Both the position numbers and the translations under genes were made by a program. 64,000 nt of DNA from G963665085 sp963665085 (GTDB lineage Bacteria > Bacteroidota > Bacteroidia > Bacteroidales > JAAAOM01): assembly GCA_963665085.2 (NCBI GenBank), contig CAXXXS010000001.1:1426001-1490000 (forward strand), in the 5' to 3' direction. The notes under the pieces are model-generated. The model was not told where the DNA came from and searched no databases. It was given only the letters and a program-made list of their open reading frames with translations. This document shows, in pieces, positions 54,501-63,612 of this stretch. How positions within the stretch are numbered: position 1 is the stretch's first letter; each line of letters begins with the position of its first letter.

Positions 54501-54761
54501 ATAATAATCAGTCCGATTTTTGACAGATCGGGTAAAATTAATCATATAAAGGGCGAATATTTGTCTGTTTATGGTAAAATAGAATCCGAATGGACCATTA
54601 ATAATAATCTTGCGACGTTGAAGGTTACTGTTCCGGCAAATACTACTGCCCGGATTATTTTGCCTGATAAAGCAGTATTTAAAACCGTTCCTGGTAATGA
54701 CGATCATACATCTGTAGAAGTAGGTTCAGGTGTACATGAGTTTACGATAGACTTGCTTTAA
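51567..54761 (+). CDS. Glycoside hydrolase family 78 alpha-L-rhamnosidase
   Basis: A 1064-residue secreted enzyme (signal about 1-30). It has the multi-domain GH78 layout: N-terminal beta-sandwiches including a FnIII-like part (about 40-150), two jelly-roll domains (about 160-500), the alpha/alpha-barrel (about 590-960) and a C-terminal beta-sandwich. The GH78 signature is S-V-P-T-D-C-P-Q-R-D-E-R-L-G-Y-T-G-D near 655-672, containing the catalytic acid region. Later G-A-T-T-W-W-E-R-W supplies the second catalytic Glu. It should release terminal alpha-L-rhamnose. Family and length fit well. Confidence 0.95.
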   Translation: MSYHFKSINIISVILSSLILLTSVSTITANCLPEKTPAYPVKLKCNYRENPIGLEDLSPDFSWQTLASENNWLQSAYQVIVSTNLELLNEKNCDIWNSGKITGGESVCIPYNGLSLESRHRYYWKVRVWDKDGNPSSWSEPAFWEMGLLNPDEWSAKWISFIDEKSKHDRDNIQWIWLADQDATDVPQSTVAIFQQKVNIDEMPAIASMQTVARGNYRLFVNGTLVDSKDKSWQVFERQDILGYIRPGENTIEVEVSSTPGASFDQATGKALRGNYAAFAALLKIEEKDGSIRKYPTSVENWESRNQTSAEYNRSVVVGELNNPKFGLDPGPLSVPASVFRKGFKLKKAIKSARLYVSALGSYKMYINGDKVGRYVLTPEFTNYQSRITYQVYNITEMLEKGNNVVGSLLGDGWYGSPLGWNGEYDIFGNTPNMLLAEVYIEYNDGTTEKILTDDSWKASRSPILKSEVYSGEFYDARLELDGWNTKGFNDKEWDVARIMGNNYKVLSPQVTTPVMVTQVVKPVKIHKSGEQKWIVDMGQNLVGWVRLKVQGEAGTVIKMRFAEILGSEDSLYVDNLRNATTTDCYVLNGKGEEVFTPNFTFHGFRYVEVTGYPGELGNDAIVAEVISSVENPTGYIHTSDSLVNKMYSLGIWGQRSNFISVPTDCPQRDERLGYTGDGQVFWRTGTYNFDIAAFTHKWMRDIKDEQTPDGSFPNTAPTVPKSNRKNGAPGWEDAGVIVPWSSWMQYGDKGIIEENWSIMVRYMEFLEKRSQGYIRPGYFLGDHLATDFSTPSTLISTGLWALTADMMSQMATAIGKTVEAEKYVQLKKKIQVAFQKEFISTEGKIGSGSQASYAIALHAGLVPDSLLKVVTDNFVKAIEDRDWHVSTGFIGTPYLLFALSENGRDDIAYRLLLNETYPSWGYMVKSGATTWWERWNSDSGDPSMNSFNHYAFGSVLEWVYRRMAGINTNPDSPGFKKIIISPIFDRSGKINHIKGEYLSVYGKIESEWTINNNLATLKVTVPANTTARIILPDKAVFKTVPGNDDHTSVEVGSGVHEFTIDLL

Positions 54762-54801
54762 TAAATAATTATAGATTATTCATTTGTAAACCTGAATTAA
54801 A

Positions 54802-55836
54802 ATGATTTTTTCTAATAAATATAAAGTGTTAATAATTATCGGTTTAATTGTTAGCACAGCCATGTATAGTCAGGATAATCACTTCACCCTATTGAGTTCG
54901 GCTCAATACGAGGACTACGATTTGATTGACAATTCTGCAGTGGCAACCTTGCATTCTGAAATTAATCCTAACAGCTTTAACAATAGTGATATGGTAACTA
55001 TGGCAATTCAGCAATTTCAGCTGAGAAAAGTGATTAAAACAGAGAAAAAAGCTAGAGCTACTTTGCAGTTGGTTAAGGAGGCCGGATTTGAAGGTATTGA
55101 ACTAAACGGTTTTATGATTAAAAAGATGCCTTTAATTGTACCCCTTTTAACCAGGCTTGCCGGTATGCCCGTGGGACGAAGCGGGAGATTTGACTGGAAA
55201 ACAATGATCGCCGAATCCGGGCTGAAAGTAGTTAGCATTCACGAAGATCTGGGTAGTATTTTAAATAATACCCAGGAAATTATAAATGAAGCAAAAGCTT
55301 TTGGTACCGATAATATTGTTGTGACCGGGATGTTTCGATATGATTATTCCAACCAACAGGCTGTAACTGAACTGGCCGAAAAACTTAATAAAGCAGGCAG
55401 ACTATTAAAAGAAAGCGGAATAAATTTTATGTATCATAACCATAACTGTGAATTTCAAAAAGTAGGGTCAGGAATAACTGCCTTTGAACTCTTGCTACAG
55501 AAAACCGACCCTCAGTATGTAAGTTTTGAATTTGATTCGTATTGGGCAATCGAAGCAGGCTGCGATGCTGTGAAATTAATGGAAATGCTTGGGGAACGTA
55601 TGAAATTGTATCATATAAATGATAGAGGTTCCAGGGTAACAGGTAAATCCGGATCAATATTAAAATCTGATAATATGGAATTAGGAACTGGAAATATTAA
55701 TCTGGTTGACCTTATAAATACGGCCAAAAAATATAACGTAAAAGCAATAATCTTAGAAACCCACAGAAATTGGATTGATAAATCACCTGTAAAGTCGTTT
55801 CAGTTAAGTGCCAGGTATTTGAATGATAAAATTTAA
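54802..55836 (+). CDS. Secreted sugar-isomerase/epimerase-like TIM barrel protein
   Basis: A 344-residue protein with a signal peptide (M-I-F-S-N-K-Y-K-V-L and onward, cleavage near M-Y-S-Q) and then, after about 45 extra residues, a xylose-isomerase-like TIM barrel. Metal ligand candidates are in H-N-H-N-C-E-F near residue 215, E-F-D-S-Y-W near 240, L-Y-H-I-N-D-R near 275 and I-L-E-T-H-R-N-W near 320. Export is unusual for a sugar-phosphate isomerase. Exported members of this fold in Bacteroidota have been linked to 3-keto-glycoside chemistry, but this is an inference. The last gene of the locus, it overlaps the convergent nadB 3' end by 4 bp. Confidence 0.85.
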   Translation: MIFSNKYKVLIIIGLIVSTAMYSQDNHFTLLSSAQYEDYDLIDNSAVATLHSEINPNSFNNSDMVTMAIQQFQLRKVIKTEKKARATLQLVKEAGFEGIELNGFMIKKMPLIVPLLTRLAGMPVGRSGRFDWKTMIAESGLKVVSIHEDLGSILNNTQEIINEAKAFGTDNIVVTGMFRYDYSNQQAVTELAEKLNKAGRLLKESGINFMYHNHNCEFQKVGSGITAFELLLQKTDPQYVSFEFDSYWAIEAGCDAVKLMEMLGERMKLYHINDRGSRVTGKSGSILKSDNMELGTGNINLVDLINTAKKYNVKAIILETHRNWIDKSPVKSFQLSARYLNDKI

Positions 55837-57413
55837 TTTTTGGGTGTGTTAAAAATATTTTTCCCCGGATAATCAATATTATAATGTAATCCTCTGCTTT
55901 CATTACGTTGCTGCGCCATTTTAATAACCAGATATCCTACATTAATAAGATTTCTAAGCTCGCAAAGCTTTTGAGAAAGTTTAGATTTTTTATATAGTTC
56001 TTCTGTTTCCAGATAGATTATTTCTAGTCTGTCTAAAGCTCTTTTTAAACGTAAGTTTGAACGAACAATGCCAACATAATAACTAAATATTTGTTGCATC
56101 TCCTTATAATTTTGGGTGATTAACACCATTTCCTCTGGATGTGTCGTTCCTTCTTCATTCCATTCGGGTATATTTTTATCTATTTTTATTTCTGAAATTA
56201 TACTTAACGAATGTTTTGCGGCTTTATCTGCATAAACAATTCCTTCTACCAAAGAATTACTTGCCAGTCGATTTGCTCCATGAAGTCCTGTTGAAGAAGT
56301 TTCTCCAGCAGCATATAAGCGGTTAATCCAAGTTTTAGCGTTTTTGTCAACTTTTATTCCCCCGCATAAGTAATGTGCAGCAGGTACTACAGGAATCATA
56401 TCTTTGGTTAGATCAATATCCAAGGATAAACATTTTTCATAGATATTCGGAAAATGACTTTTTAGGTTTTCTGAGTCGAGATGTGATGCATCAAGATAAA
56501 CAAAATCATCCCCCCTTGTTTTCATCTCATTATCAATTGCACGTGCAACAATATCTCTAGGAGCCAGGCATCCTCGTTCATCATATTTTTTCATGAATTC
56601 TTTGCCATCCTGAGTTTTTAAGATAGCTCCAAATCCTCTCATTGCTTCAGTAATCAAAAAAGAAGGGCGTTCTTCAGGATTGTATAATGATGTTGGATGG
56701 AATTGGACAAATTCCATGTTTTCAACAATTCCTTTTGCACGATAAACCATAGCAATTCCATCGCCTGTTGCAACAACAGGATTTGTAGTTGTATGGTATA
56801 GGTTTCCAATCCCTCCAGTTGCAATTAATGTAATCTTAGAAAGGAACGTTTCAACCTTATTGTTTTTTAAATTTAGTGCATAGGCCCCAAAACATTCTGT
56901 ATCTGTATGATATCTTTTAACTAATTGGCCTAAGTGGTGCTGAGTGATTAAATCAATAGCAAAGTAATTTTCAAAAATGGTAATGTTGGGATGTTTTCTT
57001 ACAGCATTGCTTAAAGCTCTTTGGATTTCAAAACCAGTTTGATCCTTATGATGAAGAATTCGATGTTCTGAATGTCCTCCCTCCCGGGCAAGATCAAATT
57101 TACCAGATTCGTCTTTATCGAATTTTGTTCCCCATTCAACTAATTCTTTGATTTGTTGTGGGGCTTCCTCAACAACCAATCGTACAACATCCTCATCACA
57201 AAGACCGTCTCCTGCTATTAAAGTATCCTGTATATGTTTTTCGTAAGAATCCGGACTATATGTTACAGCAGCAATACCTCCTTGGGCATAACTTGTATTT
57301 GTTTCCTCAAGATTCGATTTTGTAAGAATTACTACTTTTCCCTTCTCAGCTACTTTTAATGCAAAACTTAATCCGGCTAAACCCGAACCAATAACAAGAA
57401 AATCAGTTTCCAT
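55833..57413 (-). CDS. nadB: L-aspartate oxidase
   Basis: A 526-residue flavoprotein that oxidises aspartate to iminoaspartate for quinolinate and NAD synthesis. The FAD motif is V-I-G-S-G-L-A-G-L-S-F near residue 8. Then come S-Y-A-Q-G-G-I-A-A-V and the substrate-side E-F-V-Q-F-H-P-T. The C-terminal E-T-S-S-T-G-L-H-G-A-N-R-L-A-S-N-S-L is typical. I use the ATG at 57413; a TTG frame at 57431 adds six residues and overlaps a candidate promoter element. nadA and nadC are not in the window. Length fits the family. Confidence 0.95.
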   Translation of the reverse strand: METDFLVIGSGLAGLSFALKVAEKGKVVILTKSNLEETNTSYAQGGIAAVTYSPDSYEKHIQDTLIAGDGLCDEDVVRLVVEEAPQQIKELVEWGTKFDKDESGKFDLAREGGHSEHRILHHKDQTGFEIQRALSNAVRKHPNITIFENYFAIDLITQHHLGQLVKRYHTDTECFGAYALNLKNNKVETFLSKITLIATGGIGNLYHTTTNPVVATGDGIAMVYRAKGIVENMEFVQFHPTSLYNPEERPSFLITEAMRGFGAILKTQDGKEFMKKYDERGCLAPRDIVARAIDNEMKTRGDDFVYLDASHLDSENLKSHFPNIYEKCLSLDIDLTKDMIPVVPAAHYLCGGIKVDKNAKTWINRLYAAGETSSTGLHGANRLASNSLVEGIVYADKAAKHSLSIISEIKIDKNIPEWNEEGTTHPEEMVLITQNYKEMQQIFSYYVGIVRSNLRLKRALDRLEIIYLETEELYKKSKLSQKLCELRNLINVGYLVIKMAQQRNESRGLHYNIDYPGKNIFNTPKN

Positions 57414-57428
57414 TTGATAGAATTTTGG

Positions 57429-57436
57429 CAAATATA
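57429..57436 (-). promoter_or_regulatory. Candidate -7 element of nadB
   Basis: The minus strand reads TATATTTG, matching TAnnTTTG, 15 bp before the chosen nadB start. No matching -33 element is seen, and the leader would be short, so confidence is low. Confidence 0.3.
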
Positions 57437-57524
57437 TAGATTAACGTGTAATGGTAAAATAAAGGTTAATTTGTTAGAATCTTATTATTCGTAAATAATT
57501 TTTATATGAACATACCTGAAATAA

Positions 57525-57555
57525 TTTTCTATGAAGGTCATTTTCTTTACATTTG
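57525..57555 (+). promoter_or_regulatory. Candidate glyS promoter
   Basis: TACATTTG at 57548-57555 matches the TAnnTTTG -7 consensus. A weak TTTTC lies about 18 bp upstream. The element is 29 bp before the glyS ATG. Confidence 0.5.
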
Positions 57556-57584
57556 CGACAATTTAAAATTAAGGTGAATTAATA

Positions 57585-59132
57585 ATGGCTCAGGAAGATA
57601 TATTCAAAAAATTAGTTTCGCATTCGAAAGAATATGGTTTTATTTTTCCTTCAAGTGAAATTTATGATGGTTTAGGTGCTGTATATGATTATGGACAAAA
57701 CGGGGTAGAACTCAAAAACAATATCCGTAAATACTGGTGGGAGTCGATGGTGCGTTTGCACGAAAACATAGTTGGTATTGATGCCGCAATTTTTATGCAT
57801 CCTACTACCTGGAAAGCATCGGGTCATGTTGATGCTTTTAATGATCCATTAATTGATAATAAAGACTCAAAAAAGAGATACCGTGCTGATGTATTGATTG
57901 AAGAATATCTTCAAAAGATAGAAGATAAGATAAGCAAAGAGGTTGATAAAGCACGAAAAAGATTTGGAGATGATTTTGATGAAGTAAAATTTAAGGAGAC
58001 AAATCCCAGAGTTTTGGCCAACAAACAAAAATACGAAGAGACTCATTCAAGATTTGTAAAAGCTTTAGAAGATGAGAATCTGGCAGAAGTAAAACAAATT
58101 ATCCTCGATGCAGAGATTGTTTGTCCTATTTCTGGTTCAAAAAACTGGACAGATGTTCGTCAGTTTAACCTGATGTTTGAGACCAAAATGGGTTCAGTGA
58201 GTGATGATGCAAATTCAATTTATCTTCGTCCTGAGACTGCACAGGGAATCTTTGTTAATTACCTGAATGTACAGAAGACCGGTAGGATGAAAATTCCATT
58301 CGGAATAGCGCAGGTTGGAAAAGCGTTCCGAAACGAAATTGTAGCCCGTCAGTTTATTTTCCGCATGCGTGAGTTTGAACAGATGGAAATGCAATTTTTT
58401 ATCAAACCCGGTACAGAAATGGAGTGGTTTAAATTCTGGAAAGAATTCCGTATGAAATGGCATAAATCATTAGGAATGGGCGATGATAAATATCGCTACC
58501 ACGATCATGATAAATTAGCACATTATGCGAATGCAGCAACAGATATTGAATTCCAATTTCCATTTGGTTTTAAAGAAGTTGAGGGAATCCATTCACGTAC
58601 TGATTTTGATTTAAAACAACACGAAAAATTTTCCAGTAAGAAAATACAATATTTTGATCCTGAAATAGGAGAGAACTATACACCGTATGTAATTGAGACA
58701 TCAATTGGTCTTGACAGGATGTTCCTTAGTGTTTTAGCAAATTCATACCACGAAGAAGTTGTAAGTGCTGAGAAGAACGATTCAAGGGTTGTATTACGTA
58801 TTCCTCCTGCAATTGCTCCGGTTAAAATTGCTGTTATGCCATTAACTAAAAAAGATGGGTTACCTGAAATTGCACGCAATATTATTGATTCAATTAAGTT
58901 TGATTATAATGTTCAATATGATGAAAAAGACTCTATAGGAAAGAGATATCGTCGTCAGGATGCAATAGGTACACCTTATTGTATTACAATTGATCACAGT
59001 ACTAAAGAAGATAATACAGTAACTATACGAGACAGAGATTCAATGGAACAGGAACGTATCAAAATAGAGGATTTACGTTCTATTCTTGAGGACAAAGTAA
59101 GTATGAGAAAACTGTTTGAAAAATTAGCATAA
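57585..59132 (+). CDS. glyS: Glycyl-tRNA synthetase (homodimeric type)
   Basis: A 515-residue class II synthetase that charges tRNA-Gly. The single-chain alpha2 form is indicated by the N-terminal K-E-Y-G-F-I-F-P-S-S-E-I-Y-D-G and motif 2 R-N-E-I-V-A-R-Q-F-I-F-R. Motif 3 is E-T-S-I-G-L-D-R. A C-terminal anticodon-binding domain is seen (A-P-V-K-I-A-V-M-P-L and onwards). It should be essential for translation. A TAnnTTTG element lies just upstream. The following membrane protein gene begins 30 bp after it and may be separate in function. Confidence 0.96.
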   Translation: MAQEDIFKKLVSHSKEYGFIFPSSEIYDGLGAVYDYGQNGVELKNNIRKYWWESMVRLHENIVGIDAAIFMHPTTWKASGHVDAFNDPLIDNKDSKKRYRADVLIEEYLQKIEDKISKEVDKARKRFGDDFDEVKFKETNPRVLANKQKYEETHSRFVKALEDENLAEVKQIILDAEIVCPISGSKNWTDVRQFNLMFETKMGSVSDDANSIYLRPETAQGIFVNYLNVQKTGRMKIPFGIAQVGKAFRNEIVARQFIFRMREFEQMEMQFFIKPGTEMEWFKFWKEFRMKWHKSLGMGDDKYRYHDHDKLAHYANAATDIEFQFPFGFKEVEGIHSRTDFDLKQHEKFSSKKIQYFDPEIGENYTPYVIETSIGLDRMFLSVLANSYHEEVVSAEKNDSRVVLRIPPAIAPVKIAVMPLTKKDGLPEIARNIIDSIKFDYNVQYDEKDSIGKRYRRQDAIGTPYCITIDHSTKEDNTVTIRDRDSMEQERIKIEDLRSILEDKVSMRKLFEKLA

Positions 59133-59162
59133 AATTAGCTCAATCTAAAAAACCCTATAAGT

Positions 59163-61661
59163 ATGAAAAAGATAGATTATAAAAAGCTTTTTTCATATGT
59201 TGCACCTGTTCTGATAATTCTGGCAATTGGAATTGCCTATTTCAGTCCTGCACTTGAAGGAAAAGTTCTAAATCAAAATGATGTTCTTCAAGGAATTTCT
59301 TCTCAACAGGAAATTATTAAATATGAGAAAGAGGCAGGAGAACGTTCACTTTGGACGAATTCAATGTTTGGAGGTATGCCAGCATATCAGATTGGGATGA
59401 AAACTTTTTCGAGATATTTATTAAAGATTCGTAAGATTTTTGAGTTGTGGATGCCCGCAGAAATTGGTTTTATTCTTTTATATGGCATAGGATTTTATAT
59501 TTTAATGTTGAGTTTTGGATTAAATCCATGGTTGAGCTTATTAGGTGCATTGGCATTTACTTTTTCTTCTTATCATTTTATTATTATTGACGCCGGACAT
59601 AATTGGAAAGTGCGAACTATTGCTTTTATGGCTCCTAGTCTTGCGGGTTTTATTTTGATGAACAAAAAGAAATATTTATTGGGTTTTGCCATTCTATCTT
59701 TTTTCCTGAGCTTGCAGTTTTTCTCGAATCATATTCAAATGACTTACTATTTTTTCCTTTTAGTTGGTATTTTGTTTATTTACTTTCTATGGCAAGCTTT
59801 TCAAGCAAAAGAATATAAACATTTTGGTATAGTTGCCGGATTAAGTATTATTTCAATTATTATTTCGGTAGGTGTAAATGCTACAAATTTGTATACAACT
59901 TACGAATATGGTAAATATTCTCAACGAGGAAATAGTAATCTGGAACATGAAGATGATGAAAATCAGACAGGAGGGCTTGAAAGAGATTACATAAGCATGT
60001 GGGCTTATGGAAAGCAAGAAACATTTTCTATAATTATTCCAAGTGCAAAAGGAGGAGGAACAGGTTTAATTTCAAGCAATAAAAAGGCCCTTCAAGCTGT
60101 TGAACCTCAATACAGGGAACAGATAGGTCAAAATAATAAATATTGGGGAGACCAAACATTTGTGGGAGGTCCAGATTATTACTTTGGTGCTGTCGTTATG
60201 TTCCTGATGGTTCTTGGGATGTTTTTTATAAAGGATAAGATTAAGTGGGTTTTCTTTGCTGGATTTGTTTTATCGATTTTGCTTTGTTGGGGTGGAAATT
60301 TTCCAGCTTTCACAAATTTTTTTATTGATTATTTCCCTCTTTATAATAAGTTTAGGGCAGTTGCTTCAATCCTTGTAATCGCTGGTTTTTGTACTGCAAT
60401 TCTTGCGGCATTAGCTTTAAAAGAGATTTTTGAGGAACCGGAAATTATTCAGAAAAATAAAAAGAAGTTTTATTATGCGTTTGGTTTAACAGGAGGTCTA
60501 TTACTGTTGTTTTATTTATTGCCTGAGACATTTTTTGATTTTTTAAGTAAGAACGAAGAGTCTTATTTTAATAATTATCGTCAGACAAATCCTCAGCAAA
60601 CGGCTGGACTTGATGAATTTGTTAGTAATCTGGAGGCTGCCAGAATTTATATCTTTAAATCAGATACCATCCGAAGTTTTCTTTTTATATTGTTAAGTGC
60701 AGTTATAGCCTGGTTTTATTCTCTAAAAAAACTTAAAGCTAATGCGTTTATGGCATTGGTTGGATTATTAATTCTTATTGATTTGTGGGGAGTAAATGCT
60801 AGATATTTAAATAAGGATAGCTTTATGACAAAGAAACAACGGGAAAATACAATAGCTATGAAACCTGTTGATGAATTTATTCTTAAAGATAAAGAGTATC
60901 ATAGAGTATTGAATCTTACAAAGAGTCCTTTTCAAGATGCAACAACATCCTACTATCATAAATCTATTGGAGGATACCATGGTGCAAAATTAATGAGGTA
61001 TAAAGAATTAATAGATGTTCAACTAGCACAAGAAATTTCCTTGCTACAAAAAACATTGCAATCAGAAGGAGTTACTGAAGGAACAATAGATGCAGTCTTC
61101 AAAAAGACAGAATCATTAAACATGCTTGCTACTAAATATGTGATTTATAATCCTAATAGTCAACCATTGGTAAATCCTTATGCTAAATCAGATGCTTGGT
61201 TTGTTGATAGTTTAGTTTTTGTAAAGACGACAAATGAAGAAATTGAAGGGCTAAATAAAATTGAGCTTAATACACAAGCAATATTAAATGAATCTTTGTC
61301 TAAAGCTATAGTAGAGCAAGGATATAAAAATGGGGAAGATTCGACAGCAACAATAAGTCTGGTAGATTATAACCCCAATCATTTAACATATAAATCGAAA
61401 GCTAATAAAAGTAGAGTAGCATTGTTTTCTGAAATCTATTATCCGAAGGGGTGGAATGTAACTGTTGACGGAAAAGAAGCCTCGTATTTTGTTGCTAATT
61501 TTCTACTAAGAGCTATGGTTGTACCATCTGGAGAACACACAATAGAATTTGAATTTAAACCCCAAAGTTATTATCTGGGAGAGAAAGTATCCAAAGCTTC
61601 AAGTTTAATATTACTTATTGTTCTTTTAGGCTCAGTTTCTTTCCTTGTTTTTAAAAAATGA
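59163..61661 (+). CDS. YfhO-like large multi-pass membrane protein
   Basis: An 832-residue protein with about 12-13 membrane helices spread over residues 10-560 and an extracytoplasmic C-terminal domain (about 580-800) before a last helix. The family pattern resembles the YfhO group: an N-terminal D-V-L-Q-G-I-S-S-Q-Q segment in a large loop after helix 1, a W-x-x-x-M-F-G-G-M-P-A-Y-Q motif and a late P-K-G-W-N-V-T-V-D-G-K. YfhO relatives take part in glycosylation of wall or lipid polymers, as GT-C-like enzymes. It overlaps the next gene by 4 bp (ATGA), so it belongs to the glycan cluster that follows. Confidence 0.8.
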   Translation: MKKIDYKKLFSYVAPVLIILAIGIAYFSPALEGKVLNQNDVLQGISSQQEIIKYEKEAGERSLWTNSMFGGMPAYQIGMKTFSRYLLKIRKIFELWMPAEIGFILLYGIGFYILMLSFGLNPWLSLLGALAFTFSSYHFIIIDAGHNWKVRTIAFMAPSLAGFILMNKKKYLLGFAILSFFLSLQFFSNHIQMTYYFFLLVGILFIYFLWQAFQAKEYKHFGIVAGLSIISIIISVGVNATNLYTTYEYGKYSQRGNSNLEHEDDENQTGGLERDYISMWAYGKQETFSIIIPSAKGGGTGLISSNKKALQAVEPQYREQIGQNNKYWGDQTFVGGPDYYFGAVVMFLMVLGMFFIKDKIKWVFFAGFVLSILLCWGGNFPAFTNFFIDYFPLYNKFRAVASILVIAGFCTAILAALALKEIFEEPEIIQKNKKKFYYAFGLTGGLLLLFYLLPETFFDFLSKNEESYFNNYRQTNPQQTAGLDEFVSNLEAARIYIFKSDTIRSFLFILLSAVIAWFYSLKKLKANAFMALVGLLILIDLWGVNARYLNKDSFMTKKQRENTIAMKPVDEFILKDKEYHRVLNLTKSPFQDATTSYYHKSIGGYHGAKLMRYKELIDVQLAQEISLLQKTLQSEGVTEGTIDAVFKKTESLNMLATKYVIYNPNSQPLVNPYAKSDAWFVDSLVFVKTTNEEIEGLNKIELNTQAILNESLSKAIVEQGYKNGEDSTATISLVDYNPNHLTYKSKANKSRVALFSEIYYPKGWNVTVDGKEASYFVANFLLRAMVVPSGEHTIEFEFKPQSYYLGEKVSKASSLILLIVLLGSVSFLVFKK

Positions 61662-62971
61662 ATAAGGTTTTAATTGTAACTTATTATTGGCCTCCTTCTG
61701 GTGGAGGGGGTGTTCAGCGTTGGCTGAAATTTGTAAAGTATCTCCCGGAATATGATATTGACCCAATTGTTGTAATACCGGAAAATCCAGAGTACCCGGT
61801 TATTGATAATTCATTACTTTCAGACGTATCTCCTGATTTAGCGATAATAAGAATTCCAATTTGGGAGCCTTATAGTCTATTTAAAAGATTTACTGGAAAA
61901 AAAAAGGAGGAAAATGTTAACACAGGACTTCTTTCAAAAGGGACTAAGAAGAGTTTAACTGAAAAAATTTCAATTTGGTTAAGAGGGAATGTGTTAATTC
62001 CTGATCCACGCGTATTTTGGGTACGCCCAGTTAAAAAGCAATTGGTCAGATACCTTAAAAAAAGTACGGTAGATACAATTATTACTACAGGGCCACCACA
62101 TAGTGTTCATCTTATTGGTCTTGGAATTAAGAAAAGACTTAAAAACATAAAATGGGTAGCAGATTTTCGTGATCCCTGGTCGGAGATAGATTATCTGGAG
62201 GAGTTTAATCCTTCTTTTATTGCCAGAAGGATTCAGAAGAAACTTGAGAATAAGGTTTTAACAAGAGCGGACGAAGTTGTAACTGTTAGCCATAACTGGG
62301 CAAAAGATTTAGAGCGATTAGGAGCAAAGAGCGTTTCGGTTATAACAAATGGATATGATGAAGAAGATTTTAAATCGATTCCTTTAGAAAAAACAAACGA
62401 TAACTTTGTTATGCTCTATTCTGGTATTCTTCACGACTACCGTAATCCGGAATATCTTTGGGAAGTTATTGATAATATTCTGGAAACAGAAAAAGAATTT
62501 GCAGAAAAATTTATTTTGAAGTTGTTCGGCACTATTGATGAACGTGTAATTGAGTATATCCAAAAGCTACCGAATTTATCACAAAGATTTATTTATGGAG
62601 GGTATGTATCACATAAACAGATATTAAAAGAATATCAACAAGCAGATTTGTTGTTATTACTTCAAAATAACTCAAAAAACGCTTTGGGGCACATTCCTGG
62701 TAAATTATTTGAGTATTTGGCATCGAAAAAGATTATTTTAGCAATTGGGCCTTCAGGAAACAGTGATGTTTCAAGAATAATAAGTCAATGTGATGCAGGA
62801 GTATGTTGTAATTTTGGGGATAGATATGTGTTGAGTGAATTTTTAGTATCTATTTTCAAGAAGAATTTAGATAATAATGAGGTTCAAGAAAAAAATATTT
62901 CGGAACAATATTCACGAAAAAATTTAACAAAATATATTGCAGAATATTCTAAAAAGCAGAATAGAATATGA
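61658..62971 (+). CDS. Glycosyltransferase family 4 protein
   Basis: A 437-residue GT-B glycosyltransferase. N-terminal Y-Y-W-P-P-S-G-G-G-G-V-Q-R-W binds the nucleotide-sugar cleft; the C-terminal domain holds L-Y-S-G-I-L-H-D near 260, Y-G-G-Y-V-S-H and the E-x7-E-like region with G-K-L-F-E-Y-L-A-S-K-K. It likely adds a sugar to a lipid-linked surface glycan on the cytoplasmic face. It overlaps the genes on both sides by 4 bp, so the three are translationally coupled. Donor and acceptor cannot be assigned. Confidence 0.92.
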   Translation: MNKVLIVTYYWPPSGGGGVQRWLKFVKYLPEYDIDPIVVIPENPEYPVIDNSLLSDVSPDLAIIRIPIWEPYSLFKRFTGKKKEENVNTGLLSKGTKKSLTEKISIWLRGNVLIPDPRVFWVRPVKKQLVRYLKKSTVDTIITTGPPHSVHLIGLGIKKRLKNIKWVADFRDPWSEIDYLEEFNPSFIARRIQKKLENKVLTRADEVVTVSHNWAKDLERLGAKSVSVITNGYDEEDFKSIPLEKTNDNFVMLYSGILHDYRNPEYLWEVIDNILETEKEFAEKFILKLFGTIDERVIEYIQKLPNLSQRFIYGGYVSHKQILKEYQQADLLLLLQNNSKNALGHIPGKLFEYLASKKIILAIGPSGNSDVSRIISQCDAGVCCNFGDRYVLSEFLVSIFKKNLDNNEVQEKNISEQYSRKNLTKYIAEYSKKQNRI

Positions 62972-63612
62972 AGGTTATCTCACGAAAAAATTTTGTAAAG
63001 AATAGAAATGAATTTATTTTAAATTGTTGTAGGGATAAAAAAGTGCTTCATATTGGAGCATGTGATGCTCCATTTACAAAAATTAAATTTTATAATAATT
63101 CGCTTTTATTTAAGCAGATTAATGATGTTGCGATGAATCAATTAGGCATTGATATAGATGTCGAAGGAATAAAAATTATGAAAGAATTAGGTTTCTCAAA
63201 TGTAATTTTTGCAGATATGAATATAGATACGTCATTTGATTTTGAGCCTGATATCATAATTTTCGGTGAAACTATAGAGCATATTATGAATTTAGAAAGT
63301 GCTTTTAATTCACTAAAAAAATTAATGGGAGCCAATACAGAATTATTGATTAGCACCCCCAATTTCATAACATTTTCAAAATTATTTCATGCTTTCTTTG
63401 GAAAAGAATTTATGCATCCTGATCATAATTTAGTCTTTACACCAAGAGCTTTGGAACAATTATTAGGAAAAGTTGAATTAGATATTACTCAAAAGATTGT
63501 TACATTTTTACCAAATCACCTCAGTAATTTCTGGGGAAAACTTGATTTTATTTTTGCTAGATTATTCCCTATGTTTTCTTCAACGCTATTATTTAGTGTG
63601 AAGAAAAAATAA
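62968..63612 (+). CDS. Class I SAM-dependent methyltransferase
   Basis: A 214-residue methyltransferase-like protein. Motif I is V-L-H-I-G-A-C-D-A-P near residue 25. The post-I acid is in G-I-D-I-D-V-E-G, and motif IV is F-G-E-T-I-E-H near 93. This is the pattern of methyltransferases in polysaccharide clusters. It overlaps the GT4 gene by 4 bp. It may methylate a sugar of the surface glycan. The target is not known. Confidence 0.85.
   Translation: MKVISRKNFVKNRNEFILNCCRDKKVLHIGACDAPFTKIKFYNNSLLFKQINDVAMNQLGIDIDVEGIKIMKELGFSNVIFADMNIDTSFDFEPDIIIFGETIEHIMNLESAFNSLKKLMGANTELLISTPNFITFSKLFHAFFGKEFMHPDHNLVFTPRALEQLLGKVELDITQKIVTFLPNHLSNFWGKLDFIFARLFPMFSSTLLFSVKKK

Noticed and set aside
32156..55836. 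Ulvan as target of the glycan locus
   Set aside because: Rhamnose and glucuronate enzymes would fit, but no sulfatase and no ulvan lyase are present in the locus.
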